A stretch of 21,166 nt of DNA from a virus: positions 1 to 21,166 of the IMG/VR virus record IMGVR_UViG_3300021959_000493; one strand, written 5' to 3'. A model generated the notes under the pieces. The model was not told the DNA's origin, ran no database searches, and saw only the letters and a list, made by a program, of their open reading frames with translations. The position numbers and the translations under genes are program-made. Of the stretch, positions 7,949-15,594 are shown in pieces; the stretch's first letter is position 1; every line of letters begins with the position of its first letter.

Positions 7949-9850
7949 ATGAGCTTCAACATACTAGGTGATCACAAACTCGATATTGACGTAAAGTTAA
8001 TTAAGAGGGTTATTGGTAAAAAAGATCAAACTTTTGATATAGAATTAAGTTCAATTAATTCATTACAGATTGACGACAATCTGATGAGAATGGGACTGTA
8101 TGGAGTTATAGAGATTAATAACAAAGCTAATATACTAGACACTTTAGGTATAAATAGTAGCGAAGCAGACGATTTATTTATAGCTATAAGTATTAAAGAT
8201 CTAGAGTTATCAAAAGTAGATAGTATAGAGCCTCACCAGCTTAAGATAGAGTTTCTCGGTCTTGTTGAAAAGACAACTACGGCATCAGCTAACTTCGAAG
8301 ATAATATTATAATCTTTGAATTTGAAGAAGCTGTTGTTGCAGATATGCAACATACTTCATGGGATAATTTTATATTAAAGTCTGCTAAGTCTGGCAGCCT
8401 TACCAGTAATGCGGAAGTTAATGTTGTAGAGCTAGCTAAAAAATTCTATGAAACAACATGGCTAGAAACTAACGAAAAAGCAGATCTAAAAGAAATAGTC
8501 GCAGAATCACCATATAAACCTGATGTAAAATTACCAATTTATCTAGTCCAAGAACGTAATAATGATAGTTTACATAAAGTTTTACTTAATTTATTAAAAT
8601 GTAGTAAAGCCATGGGCGTACAGAAAAAGAATACAGGTTCAGGAGGTTGGTTTGATGCTATAAGTCTCGTATCTTTTTCTCTACCATCTTTCCGTTTTAA
8701 TAATACTGAAAAAGGAAGGCAGCTGATATTTAAGCCATATTTTACAGATAAGCATAGAGCTTTTATTGAAGAAGTAAGAGAGAAAGGTTTACAAGGTAAA
8801 GAAACAGACTTTAGTGAAGTATATACAGAAAAATTTACATTCGGTCCTTTTGCGAAAATAACAGGCTTTACTGATCGTAATACAAATTGGCATAACTCTA
8901 TCGAAGGCGAGACGATAACAAGACCAGATACAGGAACTCTTATGGAAGAGGTATGGACAAACTTTTATATAGTAGGTGGTAAGAAAGAAAAAGGTACCGC
9001 GGTAGACATAGCAAAGCAAGGTGATGAGATTCTCTCTTATGCAGAAGTCGCGAAAAATTTTGCTAAACAAGAATTAGGCCTTACTGATGTACCAGGTGTA
9101 AATTTACCGTTAATAGATCCGAGTCATCAGAAGAAGCAATACATATATAAGCAAGGTGATACTAATACACCTCATAGCCTGGTTGCTCGTAGAAATAGAG
9201 TTCATAATAGAATTACAAAGAGCTTTGTGACAGTTAATGAGCAGATTGAATTTGAATGTAAAGGTGCTATATATAGAACACCTGGTAAGTTTATTTGGAT
9301 TGAAAGAACAAAAGAAACTTCACAGTTAGAGAAATTATGGTATGTAAATTCTATTCAACATTCTATAGTTGATGGTAAGTATACAACAAAAATAATAGCT
9401 AATAGCTTCTTCGGACAAAAAACTAGCCAGGATTATGATGATTTAGCTAAAGGGGTAATTAAGAAAACTAAAGATGATGCTGAGATTTTAATTGAAGACT
9501 CAAAACGGTTAGATGCGTCTGGTGATCGCGGACCAGTTCCGCCTCCAGAAAGGGTACAAGAAAAGACGAAGGAGTTAGAAGAGAAATCAGCACCACCGGA
9601 ACCGAAATTTTATAAAGATCCTTTAACTTCAGAGCAAATTAAAAAGCTCCAGGAGAGTGATGAGTATAAAAAAATGTCAGCGGAAAATCAACGTAGATGG
9701 AATAGGGAAAACATACCTGGTTATGTTGATGATCAAGATAGATCGATTCAACAAATAAGGGAGAAAGACCCTGAAGCGTTCTTTACTGCACAAAAGGCTG
9801 GACAAGCCGCATTTCAAAAGTTTCTAAAGGATAATGGTTTCAAGAAATAA
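7949..9850 (+). CDS. Probable baseplate/tail hub protein
   Basis: 633 residues. Beta-rich N-terminal part (1-130: LDIDVKLIKRVIG, GLYGVIEINNKANIL, HQLKIEFLGLVEK), a middle region, and a beta-barrel-like stretch near residues 430-490 with FVTVNEQIEFECKGA, FIWIERT and KLWYVNSIQHSIVDGKYTT. The last pattern (a hydrophobic strand, then H-x-I-x-x-G-x-Y-x-T) is typical of gp27/VgrG-type hub domains. Residues about 505-633 are charged and Pro/Lys/Glu-rich, probably an extended tail. Its late promoter supports a virion role. The hub assignment is from pattern recognition only; another baseplate wedge protein is possible. Confidence 0.6.
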   Translation: MSFNILGDHKLDIDVKLIKRVIGKKDQTFDIELSSINSLQIDDNLMRMGLYGVIEINNKANILDTLGINSSEADDLFIAISIKDLELSKVDSIEPHQLKIEFLGLVEKTTTASANFEDNIIIFEFEEAVVADMQHTSWDNFILKSAKSGSLTSNAEVNVVELAKKFYETTWLETNEKADLKEIVAESPYKPDVKLPIYLVQERNNDSLHKVLLNLLKCSKAMGVQKKNTGSGGWFDAISLVSFSLPSFRFNNTEKGRQLIFKPYFTDKHRAFIEEVREKGLQGKETDFSEVYTEKFTFGPFAKITGFTDRNTNWHNSIEGETITRPDTGTLMEEVWTNFYIVGGKKEKGTAVDIAKQGDEILSYAEVAKNFAKQELGLTDVPGVNLPLIDPSHQKKQYIYKQGDTNTPHSLVARRNRVHNRITKSFVTVNEQIEFECKGAIYRTPGKFIWIERTKETSQLEKLWYVNSIQHSIVDGKYTTKIIANSFFGQKTSQDYDDLAKGVIKKTKDDAEILIEDSKRLDASGDRGPVPPPERVQEKTKELEEKSAPPEPKFYKDPLTSEQIKKLQESDEYKKMSAENQRRWNRENIPGYVDDQDRSIQQIREKDPEAFFTAQKAGQAAFQKFLKDNGFKK

Positions 9851-9888
9851 TAGTTGATTTCCACATCACCATACATTAATATATATGT

Positions 9889-10461
9889 ATGTATAACCCT
9901 TTAGCTGACTCGCATAAGAGTCCTGTCTATAAGAAGCTTAAGTCTGTTAAGCCTCATAAGGATGTAGTTGCATTTACAGCAGGTAACTTTGATATTATTC
10001 ACCCTGGTTATACAGCTACGTTTGAAGAAGCTAAGAGACATTGTGATAAGTTCATTGTCTTCTTGCATGGTGATCCTTCTGCTACTCGTAATACTAAGTA
10101 TAAGCCTGTAGTACCTTATTATGACCGTTACAAGATGCTTATGTCTATTAAGCATATTGATGAAGTCTATATGTACCAGACAGAGCCCGAACTCCTATTC
10201 CTTATGAAGACCTTTGATCTTGATGTACGTATCTTAGGAGAAGATTATCTTGGTAAGTACTTCACTGGCGGTGATCTTGGTCATGAGATTATTTATACTA
10301 CACGTTCGCATGAGTGGAGTACAACTAAGTTTAAGAATCGCATTACAGCAATGACTATGATTCAGAATGAGAAGCTACGTGATAGAGTGTTAGCTTTACT
10401 CAATGATGAAGATGCATCAGAAGATATACTCAATGGAGACTTTACACAATTAGAGAAATGA
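9889..10461 (+). CDS. Nucleotidyltransferase, TagD/cytidylyltransferase-like
   Basis: 190 residues. AGNFDIIHPGYTATFEEAK (residues 31-49) is the G-x-F-D-x-x-H-x-G-H site of the cytidylyltransferase family, but the second His is Tyr (Y41). YYDRYKMLMSIKHIDEV (77-93), RILGEDY (114-120) and WSTTK (143-147, the I-S-T-T-like motif) complete the fold. The family joins CTP (or ATP) to phosphorylated alcohols or sugars. The gene overlaps the RmlB-like dehydratase by 4 nt (ATGA), so the two are translationally coupled and likely act in one pathway. The Tyr at the second His site could lower or change activity. Upstream there is a TAATAT box 6 nt before ATG. Confidence 0.8.
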   Translation: MYNPLADSHKSPVYKKLKSVKPHKDVVAFTAGNFDIIHPGYTATFEEAKRHCDKFIVFLHGDPSATRNTKYKPVVPYYDRYKMLMSIKHIDEVYMYQTEPELLFLMKTFDLDVRILGEDYLGKYFTGGDLGHEIIYTTRSHEWSTTKFKNRITAMTMIQNEKLRDRVLALLNDEDASEDILNGDFTQLEK

Positions 10462-11405
10462 GAATAGAGAAATTTAATTATGTTGTAACTGGTGGTGCTG
10501 GTTTTATTGGCTCACATGTGATTGATGAGCTACTTAAGAGAGATGATATCAATAAGATATTTGTTATCGATAAACTCGGCATGGGCTCTGATATGGATAA
10601 CATTGCTGATGATGAGCGTGTTAAGTTTGTTTTCGAAGATATTGCTAGTGATAGAGCATACGAAGACCTTCCAGGTATTAATTACATTCTACATCTCGCT
10701 GCTGAGTCTCACGTTGATAGATCTATTACAGATCCTCTTGCTTGTGTAACAAGTAACGTGATGGGTACTGCTAAGATCTTAGAACTTGCTCGAATAGATA
10801 AAGCTCGTATGGTTCATGTATCTACTGACGAAGTGTATGGTCATCTTCAGTTAGATGAGCCTGCCTTTACTGAAGATACTAAGCTTGCTCCTCGTAGCCC
10901 TTACTCTGCTACTAAGGCAGGGTCAGACTTATTAGTACAATCATACATTACAACATTTGGTATCAACGCGTCTATTACTCGATGCTGTAATAACTATGGG
11001 CCTAGGCAAGCATGTGAGAAGCTCATCCCTACTGTGATTGGTAAGCTACTTAAAGATGAGCCTATCCCAATCTATGGTAATGGTCAGAACATTCGAGAGT
11101 GGATTCATGTCACTGATCATGCTAAAGCAATCATCGAAGTACTCCATACTGGTCATACTGATACTGTATACAACATTCCAGGTAGCTGCCATTTAACTAA
11201 CCTGGAGATGGTTGATGAGATTATTGGACAAGTAACCTTCTTCAAGCCAGAGATTAATCCATCAATTGAGTTTGTAGAAGATAGGGCAGGGCATGACTTT
11301 AAGTACTCCGTCAGTACAAAGCATTCTTTGAAGTCAGTTAGAGGTCAGCGAATCTTTGATTTAACTGATACAGTTGAGTATTACTTGAAAAAACTAGTTG
11401 ATTAA
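10458..11405 (+). CDS. NAD-dependent sugar-nucleotide 4,6-dehydratase (RmlB-like)
   Basis: 315 residues. Rossmann motif TGGAGFIGS (11-19), HLAAESHVDRS (79-89), STDEVYG (122-128, with the T-D-E catalytic triad of RmlB), PYSATKAG (148-155, Y149 and K153) and NNYGP (178-182). All catalytic residues of dTDP-glucose 4,6-dehydratases are present. It is somewhat shorter than typical RmlB (about 340-360), losing mainly C-terminal residues. With the coupled nucleotidyltransferase and the RmlD-like reductase it outlines a short route to a deoxysugar nucleotide. dTDP-glucose is the likely substrate from motif order, but CDP- or GDP-sugars cannot be excluded. Confidence 0.88.
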   Translation: MRIEKFNYVVTGGAGFIGSHVIDELLKRDDINKIFVIDKLGMGSDMDNIADDERVKFVFEDIASDRAYEDLPGINYILHLAAESHVDRSITDPLACVTSNVMGTAKILELARIDKARMVHVSTDEVYGHLQLDEPAFTEDTKLAPRSPYSATKAGSDLLVQSYITTFGINASITRCCNNYGPRQACEKLIPTVIGKLLKDEPIPIYGNGQNIREWIHVTDHAKAIIEVLHTGHTDTVYNIPGSCHLTNLEMVDEIIGQVTFFKPEINPSIEFVEDRAGHDFKYSVSTKHSLKSVRGQRIFDLTDTVEYYLKKLVD

Positions 11406-11431
11406 AAAATAACAGTAGATAAAATATAGGT

Positions 11432-11620
11432 ATGGGTAAGAAGATATTTCCACGTAAACCTTTCAAGTTCGGTAAATTTATTATTGAATATAAAGAAGGT
11501 CCAAAGAGCCCTGTCCATTTCTTGAAAGAAGAAATAAACACACAAGCAGAGGCTGAAAATGCAGCTAATAAATTAGCGGAGAAAGGGTATAATAAAATAT
11601 TAATTAAGCAAGTAGGTTAA
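11432..11620 (+). CDS. Small basic protein, unknown
   Basis: 62 residues, Lys-rich. The second half (QAEAENAANKLAEKGYNKILIKQ) looks like a small alpha-beta unit. A TAAAAT box ends 6 nt before ATG and an ATAAC stands 6 nt upstream of it, a weak form of the GGAAC/TATAAT promoter. Its stop overlaps the next ATG by 1 nt (TAATG), so the pair is coupled. Function not recognised. Confidence 0.65.
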   Translation: MGKKIFPRKPFKFGKFIIEYKEGPKSPVHFLKEEINTQAEAENAANKLAEKGYNKILIKQVG

Positions 11621-11904
11621 TGATAGATGGTAGTCATCTAAAAAATATGACTTGTATACATAGTAAGCATTTTACTAGTACTAGTCTACCAGAAGAAGGT
11701 ACAATTGTTAATATATACTATAAATATAATCATAAATGTAAACAATTAGAAATAAATGACTATTCGATACAGTTAGTTCATGATGGAAAATTAGGTTACA
11801 ATATTGCCAATAAAGATGATATTATATCAGATGATGTTTATGAATTTTTATTCAAAACTACTTATATGGAACTACTTAAACAAGTTTTAACACAAATAAA
11901 ATAA
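11620..11904 (+). CDS. Small protein, unknown
   Basis: 94 residues, starting within the TAATG stop/start overlap of the preceding gene. A beta-rich first half (TIVNIYYKYNHKCKQLEINDYSIQLVHDG) is followed by an acidic helical end. No motif recognised. More AT-rich than the sugar-pathway genes to its left, as are its neighbours. Confidence 0.65.
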   Translation: MIDGSHLKNMTCIHSKHFTSTSLPEEGTIVNIYYKYNHKCKQLEINDYSIQLVHDGKLGYNIANKDDIISDDVYEFLFKTTYMELLKQVLTQIK

Positions 11905-11906
11905 TA

Positions 11907-12086
11907 ATGGAAGCAAATATTAATAACTTTTTATTTAAATTAGATAAGAATAATAATACTATTGAAATATACTTTGGTTCTGAAGCTGAGAGGTCTCATG
12001 GCTTTATCAGAGTCAAACCAGATATAACTGAAAAAGAGTTTCATTTTGAAATCTCTGATTGGTTTATTGGTAATGCAAATAATTAA
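11907..12086 (+). CDS. Small protein, unknown (59 aa)
   Basis: 59 residues: MEANINNFLFKLDK, then IEIYFGSEAERSHGFIRV and EFHFEISDWFIG. It starts 2 nt after the upstream stop and ends 34 nt before the next gene. The alternating hydrophobic/polar pattern suggests a small beta protein. Same-strand packing and close spacing support it as a real gene; no function is evident. Confidence 0.6.
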   Translation: MEANINNFLFKLDKNNNTIEIYFGSEAERSHGFIRVKPDITEKEFHFEISDWFIGNANN

Positions 12087-12120
12087 TTGCATTTTAATAG
12101 TTAGTATGTAAACTATATAT

Positions 12121-12582
12121 ATGAAACTAACCTTAACTATTATTACATTAGTGGCAATCGCGATTGCCGTACCGCTTATCCTTAAAAAAGAACCAGTGTT
12201 TACAGGTAGAGAGTATAATGGAGAATCTCTTACTGCTAATTTATTTGCGAATCCTGTTACATTCACTGATACAGATGGTAATTTAGTTGATGGTTATGCA
12301 GTAAGATATTATCCAGGTACAGAACAACTATACTCTAAAGCTAGTTTTAAAGATGGAGTTATGCATGGACCGTTTCTCTCTTTCTGGGATAATGGTCAAA
12401 TGCAGATGACGATGGTATGGGATAAAGGTACTCGTTACAAAAAAATGCGCTCGTGGGACCGGGATGGTAAGCGTTTGAAAGGTTCAGGCGATGAGCAAAT
12501 CTCACAGATTAGGAGTATGGATAAGCAACTAGGAGCTCAAATGGATGAATTGGAAAATCTTAAAATAGAGTTACTAAATTAG
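12121..12582 (+). CDS. Membrane-anchored MORN-type protein
   Basis: 153 residues. An N-terminal hydrophobic helix (about 4-21) with no clear cleavage site suggests a signal anchor. Residues 62-118 hold MORN_2-type repeats: YYPGTEQLYSKASFKDGVMHGPF, FWDNGQMQMTMVWDKG and SWDRDGKRLKG. Such repeats are seen in YwqK-family proteins, often annotated as antitoxin-like although the biochemistry is unclear. A C-terminal helix (125-153) follows. It probably faces the periplasm and may modify the infected cell envelope (inference). Confidence 0.75.
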   Translation: MKLTLTIITLVAIAIAVPLILKKEPVFTGREYNGESLTANLFANPVTFTDTDGNLVDGYAVRYYPGTEQLYSKASFKDGVMHGPFLSFWDNGQMQMTMVWDKGTRYKKMRSWDRDGKRLKGSGDEQISQIRSMDKQLGAQMDELENLKIELLN

Positions 12583-12596
12583 AGTTTATACAATAA

Positions 12597-12612
12597 GGAA
12601 CTCTGGGATAAT
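12597..12612 (+). promoter_or_regulatory. GGAAC-N5-GATAAT promoter element
   Basis: The one strict-family copy with a changed first base in the -10 hexamer. The start ATG (12622) is 25 nt from the first G, the longest distance in the set. Confidence 0.6.
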
Positions 12613-12621
12613 TAAGGTGTA

Positions 12622-12873
12622 ATGAAGATTGTATATTGTACCTGTGGTTGCCTGGTTAGACCTGCTCGTGTAGAAGCTGGCTTTAGTAATTGTATTAGAT
12701 GCGCTCACGAGAATCCAGTAGAGCCTCCTAAGGGTCGTATGGTTTATACTGGTAAGGTAGGAGCGGAGATTGAGATTATGTCTGCTGAGACTTGGCGAGA
12801 GAATAAGGACAGGTTCTGCCCTAAAGGTGCTCGTAGTGCTGTTAAGAACTTTAGTAAGAACGTTTGCGCATAA
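12622..12873 (+). CDS. Small zinc-ribbon-like protein
   Basis: 83 residues. Cysteines at 6, 8 and 10 (YCTCGC) and at 24 and 27 (NCIRC) make a plausible zinc ribbon. The rest holds a beta-strand MVYTGKVGAEIEIM and a basic C-terminal end. Small zinc proteins of this kind often bind nucleic acid or polymerase in phages; here that is inference. It ends inside the next GGAAC element (TAAGGAAC), a packing seen repeatedly in this region. Confidence 0.75.
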   Translation: MKIVYCTCGCLVRPARVEAGFSNCIRCAHENPVEPPKGRMVYTGKVGAEIEIMSAETWRENKDRFCPKGARSAVKNFSKNVCA

Positions 12874-12889
12874 GGAACACCATTATAAT
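12874..12889 (+). promoter_or_regulatory. GGAAC-N5-TATAAT promoter element
   Basis: Strict copy overlapping the upstream stop codon (TAAGGAAC). TATAAT ends 5 nt before ATG 12895. Confidence 0.75.
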
Positions 12890-12894
12890 TAGAT

Positions 12895-13149
12895 ATGGCA
12901 GCACAGAAAAAAGTTCAAGCTCGACGAATGGCTCAAGGCCACTATATGAAAGATGCGTTCTTCTTTATGCAAGACCTGCAGCTAGCTCTACTAGAGTATG
13001 ATGTAGGTGAGTTTACCCAGACTGATGCTCGATATGCTCAGCGTCTTATAGAAGAGCTCGATGAGATGAGACCTTTGATTCAGAAGCTAGCTAATAACTT
13101 AGAAGCTAACTCACCAGCAGATATCATAACTAACTGGAAAGATCTTTAG
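12895..13149 (+). CDS. Small helical protein, unknown
   Basis: 84 residues, basic N-terminus (MAAQKKVQARRMAQGHYMK) then long helices (FFMQDLQLALLEYD; YAQRLIEELDEMRPLIQKLANNLE). No enzyme motif. Leaderless start after a strict promoter copy. Confidence 0.75.
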   Translation: MAAQKKVQARRMAQGHYMKDAFFFMQDLQLALLEYDVGEFTQTDARYAQRLIEELDEMRPLIQKLANNLEANSPADIITNWKDL

Positions 13150-13164
13150 GAACTTCGTTATAAT
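13149..13164 (+). promoter_or_regulatory. GGAAC-N5-TATAAT promoter element
   Basis: Begins at the last base of the upstream TAG stop. TATAAT ends 6 nt before ATG 13171. Confidence 0.75.
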
Positions 13165-13170
13165 AATATT

Positions 13171-13440
13171 ATGAACCCAACAAGAGAAGATCTAATTGAA
13201 CTCGGCTTTCTTCAACCTGGTGATACTCACTGCAAGATTCCTAAACGTATACGTAAGATTTTTCTTACAGAGAGTGATCTAGAGTATGCGCAGCGCCATG
13301 GGCTTAATCGTCAAGAGATGAAGGACTTTAAAGAGGAGATGATGATTGAAGACGAAATTATTCGTGATCATCGTATCCTAGCAGCTCGAGAAAGGAACGA
13401 TAATTTTGACTCACCTCAAGCTCATTATTTTGCATGGTAA
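13171..13440 (+). CDS. Small charged helical protein, unknown
   Basis: 89 residues. It begins MNPTREDLIELGF and has a basic segment KIPKRIRKIFLTESDLEYA, then an acidic helix with many Glu. The R/K cluster and helix could suit nucleic-acid binding but no family is recognised. Its end overlaps the next gene by 7 nt (13434-13440). Confidence 0.75.
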   Translation: MNPTREDLIELGFLQPGDTHCKIPKRIRKIFLTESDLEYAQRHGLNRQEMKDFKEEMMIEDEIIRDHRILAARERNDNFDSPQAHYFAW

Positions 13441-13784
13441 TTAAATCCTTTAACTTTGAAACTAAAGAGCGTGTAGGTGATTGTGCACCTACTTACTCAA
13501 GGAGTTGGGAGCTTGATCTAACTGATGGAGTATACACCTTAACAATAGATGGATATAGCCCTGAGATCTTGGAAGAGAATGATCGTGAGTTATATTATTT
13601 TATCTCTAAAGGTAAACATAAACCTATCAAGATTCTTGAGAGTAGAGGCTTTAAGCAATGGGTCTATGCTCAGTGGCAGAGTGGTGATGTATGGGGATAT
13701 GCTCCTTACCTCTGTAAGTTCAAAAGAGATATCTTAGTATTTGGTAATGCTCAATGGTCAGAAATGGAAGCATTTGGCGACTAA
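13434..13784 (+). CDS. Small protein rich in aromatic residues, unknown
   Basis: 116 residues with many Tyr/Trp/Phe (WVYAQWQSGDVWGYAPYL). The 7-nt overlap with the upstream gene and no promoter of its own indicate translational coupling. Probably a compact beta protein. No homologue recognised. Confidence 0.75.
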   Translation: MVIKSFNFETKERVGDCAPTYSRSWELDLTDGVYTLTIDGYSPEILEENDRELYYFISKGKHKPIKILESRGFKQWVYAQWQSGDVWGYAPYLCKFKRDILVFGNAQWSEMEAFGD

Positions 13785-13810
13785 AGATGATAACAATATA
13801 AAAATATAAT

Positions 13811-14131
13811 ATGAGTACAAAGTGGCACGGTGGTAAAGGTGATAAGTCTAGAATGACAAATTATAACAAGTATGCAGATAATTATACCAATATCTTTGGT
13901 ACTAGGGCAAAAGCTACTGATGACATATGGGGCGAATCAGGTCATGTAGATATCATTGAAGGGGATACAATTTCATATAGAAAAACGAAGGATGACTTTA
14001 TTAATGTGGTTGTAGTTGCAGAAGCTCCTGGTAAATATGGAGAAGCAAGTGGCAACGCAGGTCACCCGTTTAATGTAACTCAGGATATATTTGAAGAAAA
14101 ATATAAACCCTATTTAAAAATTCTTGGATGA
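13811..14131 (+). CDS. Phage protein with N-terminal WHGGKG motif
   Basis: 106 residues. The N-terminus STKWHGGKGDKSRMTNYNKY followed by NIFG matches a short conserved start found in many small proteins of tailed phages (W-H-G-G-K-G-x-x-x-R); the function of that family is unknown to me. The rest shows a beta-strand DFINVVVVAEAPG. A TATAAT lies directly against the ATG. A perfect GGAAC partner is absent. Confidence 0.7.
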   Translation: MSTKWHGGKGDKSRMTNYNKYADNYTNIFGTRAKATDDIWGESGHVDIIEGDTISYRKTKDDFINVVVVAEAPGKYGEASGNAGHPFNVTQDIFEEKYKPYLKILG

Positions 14132-14140
14132 AATCTGAAT

Positions 14141-14314
14141 ATGGAAATGATAGCTATAGGATTTATTCTTGCAATTATAGTAGTTACAGCACTACCATAT
14201 ATGTTATGGAAGATAATATCTATACTTCCTAATCTATTATGGACCTGTTCTAAAGTAGCAACGTTTATAATTGTATTTGGAGCTATTGTTTTTTGTATCA
14301 ATAAACTAAACTAA
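14141..14314 (+). CDS. Small two-helix membrane protein
   Basis: 57 residues with two hydrophobic segments (about 4-22 and 39-53) joined by a short loop. It starts 9 nt after the upstream stop. Size and topology are compatible with a holin or another inner-membrane effector, but nothing specific marks it as one. Confidence 0.65.
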   Translation: MEMIAIGFILAIIVVTALPYMLWKIISILPNLLWTCSKVATFIIVFGAIVFCINKLN

Positions 14315-14319
14315 ATAAA

Positions 14320-14484
14320 ATGGACAAAAATAAAACAACAAACGTATCGTTAGGTCGTGATTATTTCTTAAACGCGTTACCAGATGATACAGATAGAGTA
14401 CGCGTTGAAGGTACTGATGTAAGCGTAGATAAAACTACACTCAAAGAGCTTGAAGCTCTCGGACTAATTAACCAACCTAAATAG
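14320..14484 (+). CDS. Small acidic protein, unknown (54 aa)
   Basis: 54 residues: MDKNKTTNVSLGRDYFLNALPDD and an acidic helical end. CTAAATAA stands 1-2 nt before ATG, too close to serve as its leaderless late promoter, so it is likely coupled to the gene before (5-nt gap). Confidence 0.6.
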   Translation: MDKNKTTNVSLGRDYFLNALPDDTDRVRVEGTDVSVDKTTLKELEALGLINQPK

Positions 14485-14485
14485 A

Positions 14486-14737
14486 ATGTATAAACATATT
14501 AAAGATATGCTCCAAAGTGGGCAAGTAATTCACATTGAGTTCACTAAAAAGAATGGTGAAACTCGTAAGATGAACTGTACAACTAATCTTGATCTAATTC
14601 CAGAAGATGCACACCCGTCAGGTGATCGAATGAGCTACGTAAATGAAGATGTAGTTAGAGCGTATGATATTGATGTGAAAGGATGGCGCGCTTTTAGAGT
14701 AGATTCTGTAAACGTTCTTGAGTCAAAGGAACTCTGA
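14486..14737 (+). CDS. WYL_2/DUF2693-like small phage protein
   Basis: 83 residues. The pattern IHIEFTKKNGETRKMNCT, then LIPEDAHPSG, then VRAYDIDVKGWRAFRVDSV fits the small Sm-like/SH3-fold family of phage and bacterial proteins (WYL_2, DUF2693), which ends in a G-W-R-x-F-R motif. The family may bind nucleic acid or ligand; its role in phage is not established. It starts 1 nt after the upstream stop, and its last codons contain the next GGAAC element (ESKEL encoded across AAGGAACTC). Confidence 0.75.
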   Translation: MYKHIKDMLQSGQVIHIEFTKKNGETRKMNCTTNLDLIPEDAHPSGDRMSYVNEDVVRAYDIDVKGWRAFRVDSVNVLESKEL

Positions 14738-14743
14738 TATAAT
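14728..14743 (+). promoter_or_regulatory. GGAAC-N5-TATAAT promoter element
   Basis: Strict copy placed inside the last codons of the upstream gene; the TGA stop is part of the spacer. TATAAT ends 5 nt before ATG 14749. Confidence 0.75.
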
Positions 14744-14748
14744 TAGGT

Positions 14749-15009
14749 ATGCAAAAGAAAGAAGAAATTCCAGAAGAGGTTATCAACTATTGCATTGATA
14801 ACAAAGTAAGTATTGTAGAGGGACTCCAGGCAATTGCCGATAGTAAAATTCAAAGCCTGGAGAAAAATATCGCTTCTCTTAAAAAAGATGCTCTAGATGA
14901 TATTTTCTCCATTAAGAAAGATATCTCCTCAGTGGAGAAGCTAAGTAAAGAGGATATGGATGATGTTGAGTCATTTCTCGATTTTCTAGATAAAAACGTT
15001 ACAGACTAA
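14749..15009 (+). CDS. Small coiled-coil protein, unknown
   Basis: 86 residues, acidic, long helix with heptads (IQSLEKNIASLKKDALDDI). Its stop overlaps the next ATG by one base (TAATG). No motif recognised. Confidence 0.75.
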   Translation: MQKKEEIPEEVINYCIDNKVSIVEGLQAIADSKIQSLEKNIASLKKDALDDIFSIKKDISSVEKLSKEDMDDVESFLDFLDKNVTD

Positions 15010-15233
15010 TGATAAATTTAATTAAGAAGTTATTTAAAAAAGAACCTGAGCCTAAGTTTGCTAAATGTCTTAACAATCAAACATGGCTTGAGCGACAGGT
15101 TGATGATGCTCTTTATAAGAGAGATACAATGAATTATCTATCAGGTAATAATTTACCAAATAAAGTAAAAGAAGCTGGCTTTATTTTAAAGCCATCCGAT
15201 AATTGGTATGATAAATATTATGACAATGAATAA
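15009..15233 (+). CDS. Small basic/aromatic protein, unknown
   Basis: 74 residues, N-terminal amphipathic helix MINLIKKLFKKEPEP and a C-terminal WYDKYYD cluster. Coupled to the upstream gene by TAATG. It overlaps the start of the EF-hand gene by 8 nt. Confidence 0.7.
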   Translation: MINLIKKLFKKEPEPKFAKCLNNQTWLERQVDDALYKRDTMNYLSGNNLPNKVKEAGFILKPSDNWYDKYYDNE

Positions 15234-15594
15234 AAAAATGACAGCAATTGTAATTGCTGCACTAACACTCACTGCTAACGCAAGTGACCACCACGATGAG
15301 AAGAAAGGACCTAAGGCAAAACCTGCAAAGGTTGATGGTAAGCGCAAGCTTCCTCCGGCTATGGCTAAGTTCGATAAGAACAAAGATGGAAAACTTTGTG
15401 AAGCCGAACGTAAAGTTGCCAAAGCTGCTTTTATGAAGCGGTTCGATAAGAACAAAGATGGCAAGCTCGACGAGAAAGAGCGTAAAGCTGCTATGGCTGA
15501 GCGCCGTAAAAATGCCAAAAAACCGAAAGGTAAAGGTAAGCTCCCAAAAGGAGCTAAAGGTAAGGTTAAACCTGCGCAAAAGAAAACCAAGTAA
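15226..15594 (+). CDS. Secreted two-EF-hand, Lys-rich protein
   Basis: 122 residues from ATG 15226 (ATGs at 15220 and 15208 are in frame). A signal peptide is clear: MNKKM, hydrophobic AIVIAALTLT, then a likely cut after ANA (residue 19). Two perfect EF-hand loops follow: DKNKDGKLCEAE (50-61) and DKNKDGKLDEKE (74-85), with Asp, Asn, Asp, Gly and Glu at the canonical calcium-binding places. The tail (92-122) is Lys/Pro/Gly-rich. The two loops are near-identical at DNA level. Such small secreted EF-hand proteins are common in some environmental bacteria and unusual in phages, so host origin is likely. Role unknown; calcium capture or envelope modification are possible. Confidence 0.82.
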   Translation: MNKKMTAIVIAALTLTANASDHHDEKKGPKAKPAKVDGKRKLPPAMAKFDKNKDGKLCEAERKVAKAAFMKRFDKNKDGKLDEKERKAAMAERRKNAKKPKGKGKLPKGAKGKVKPAQKKTK

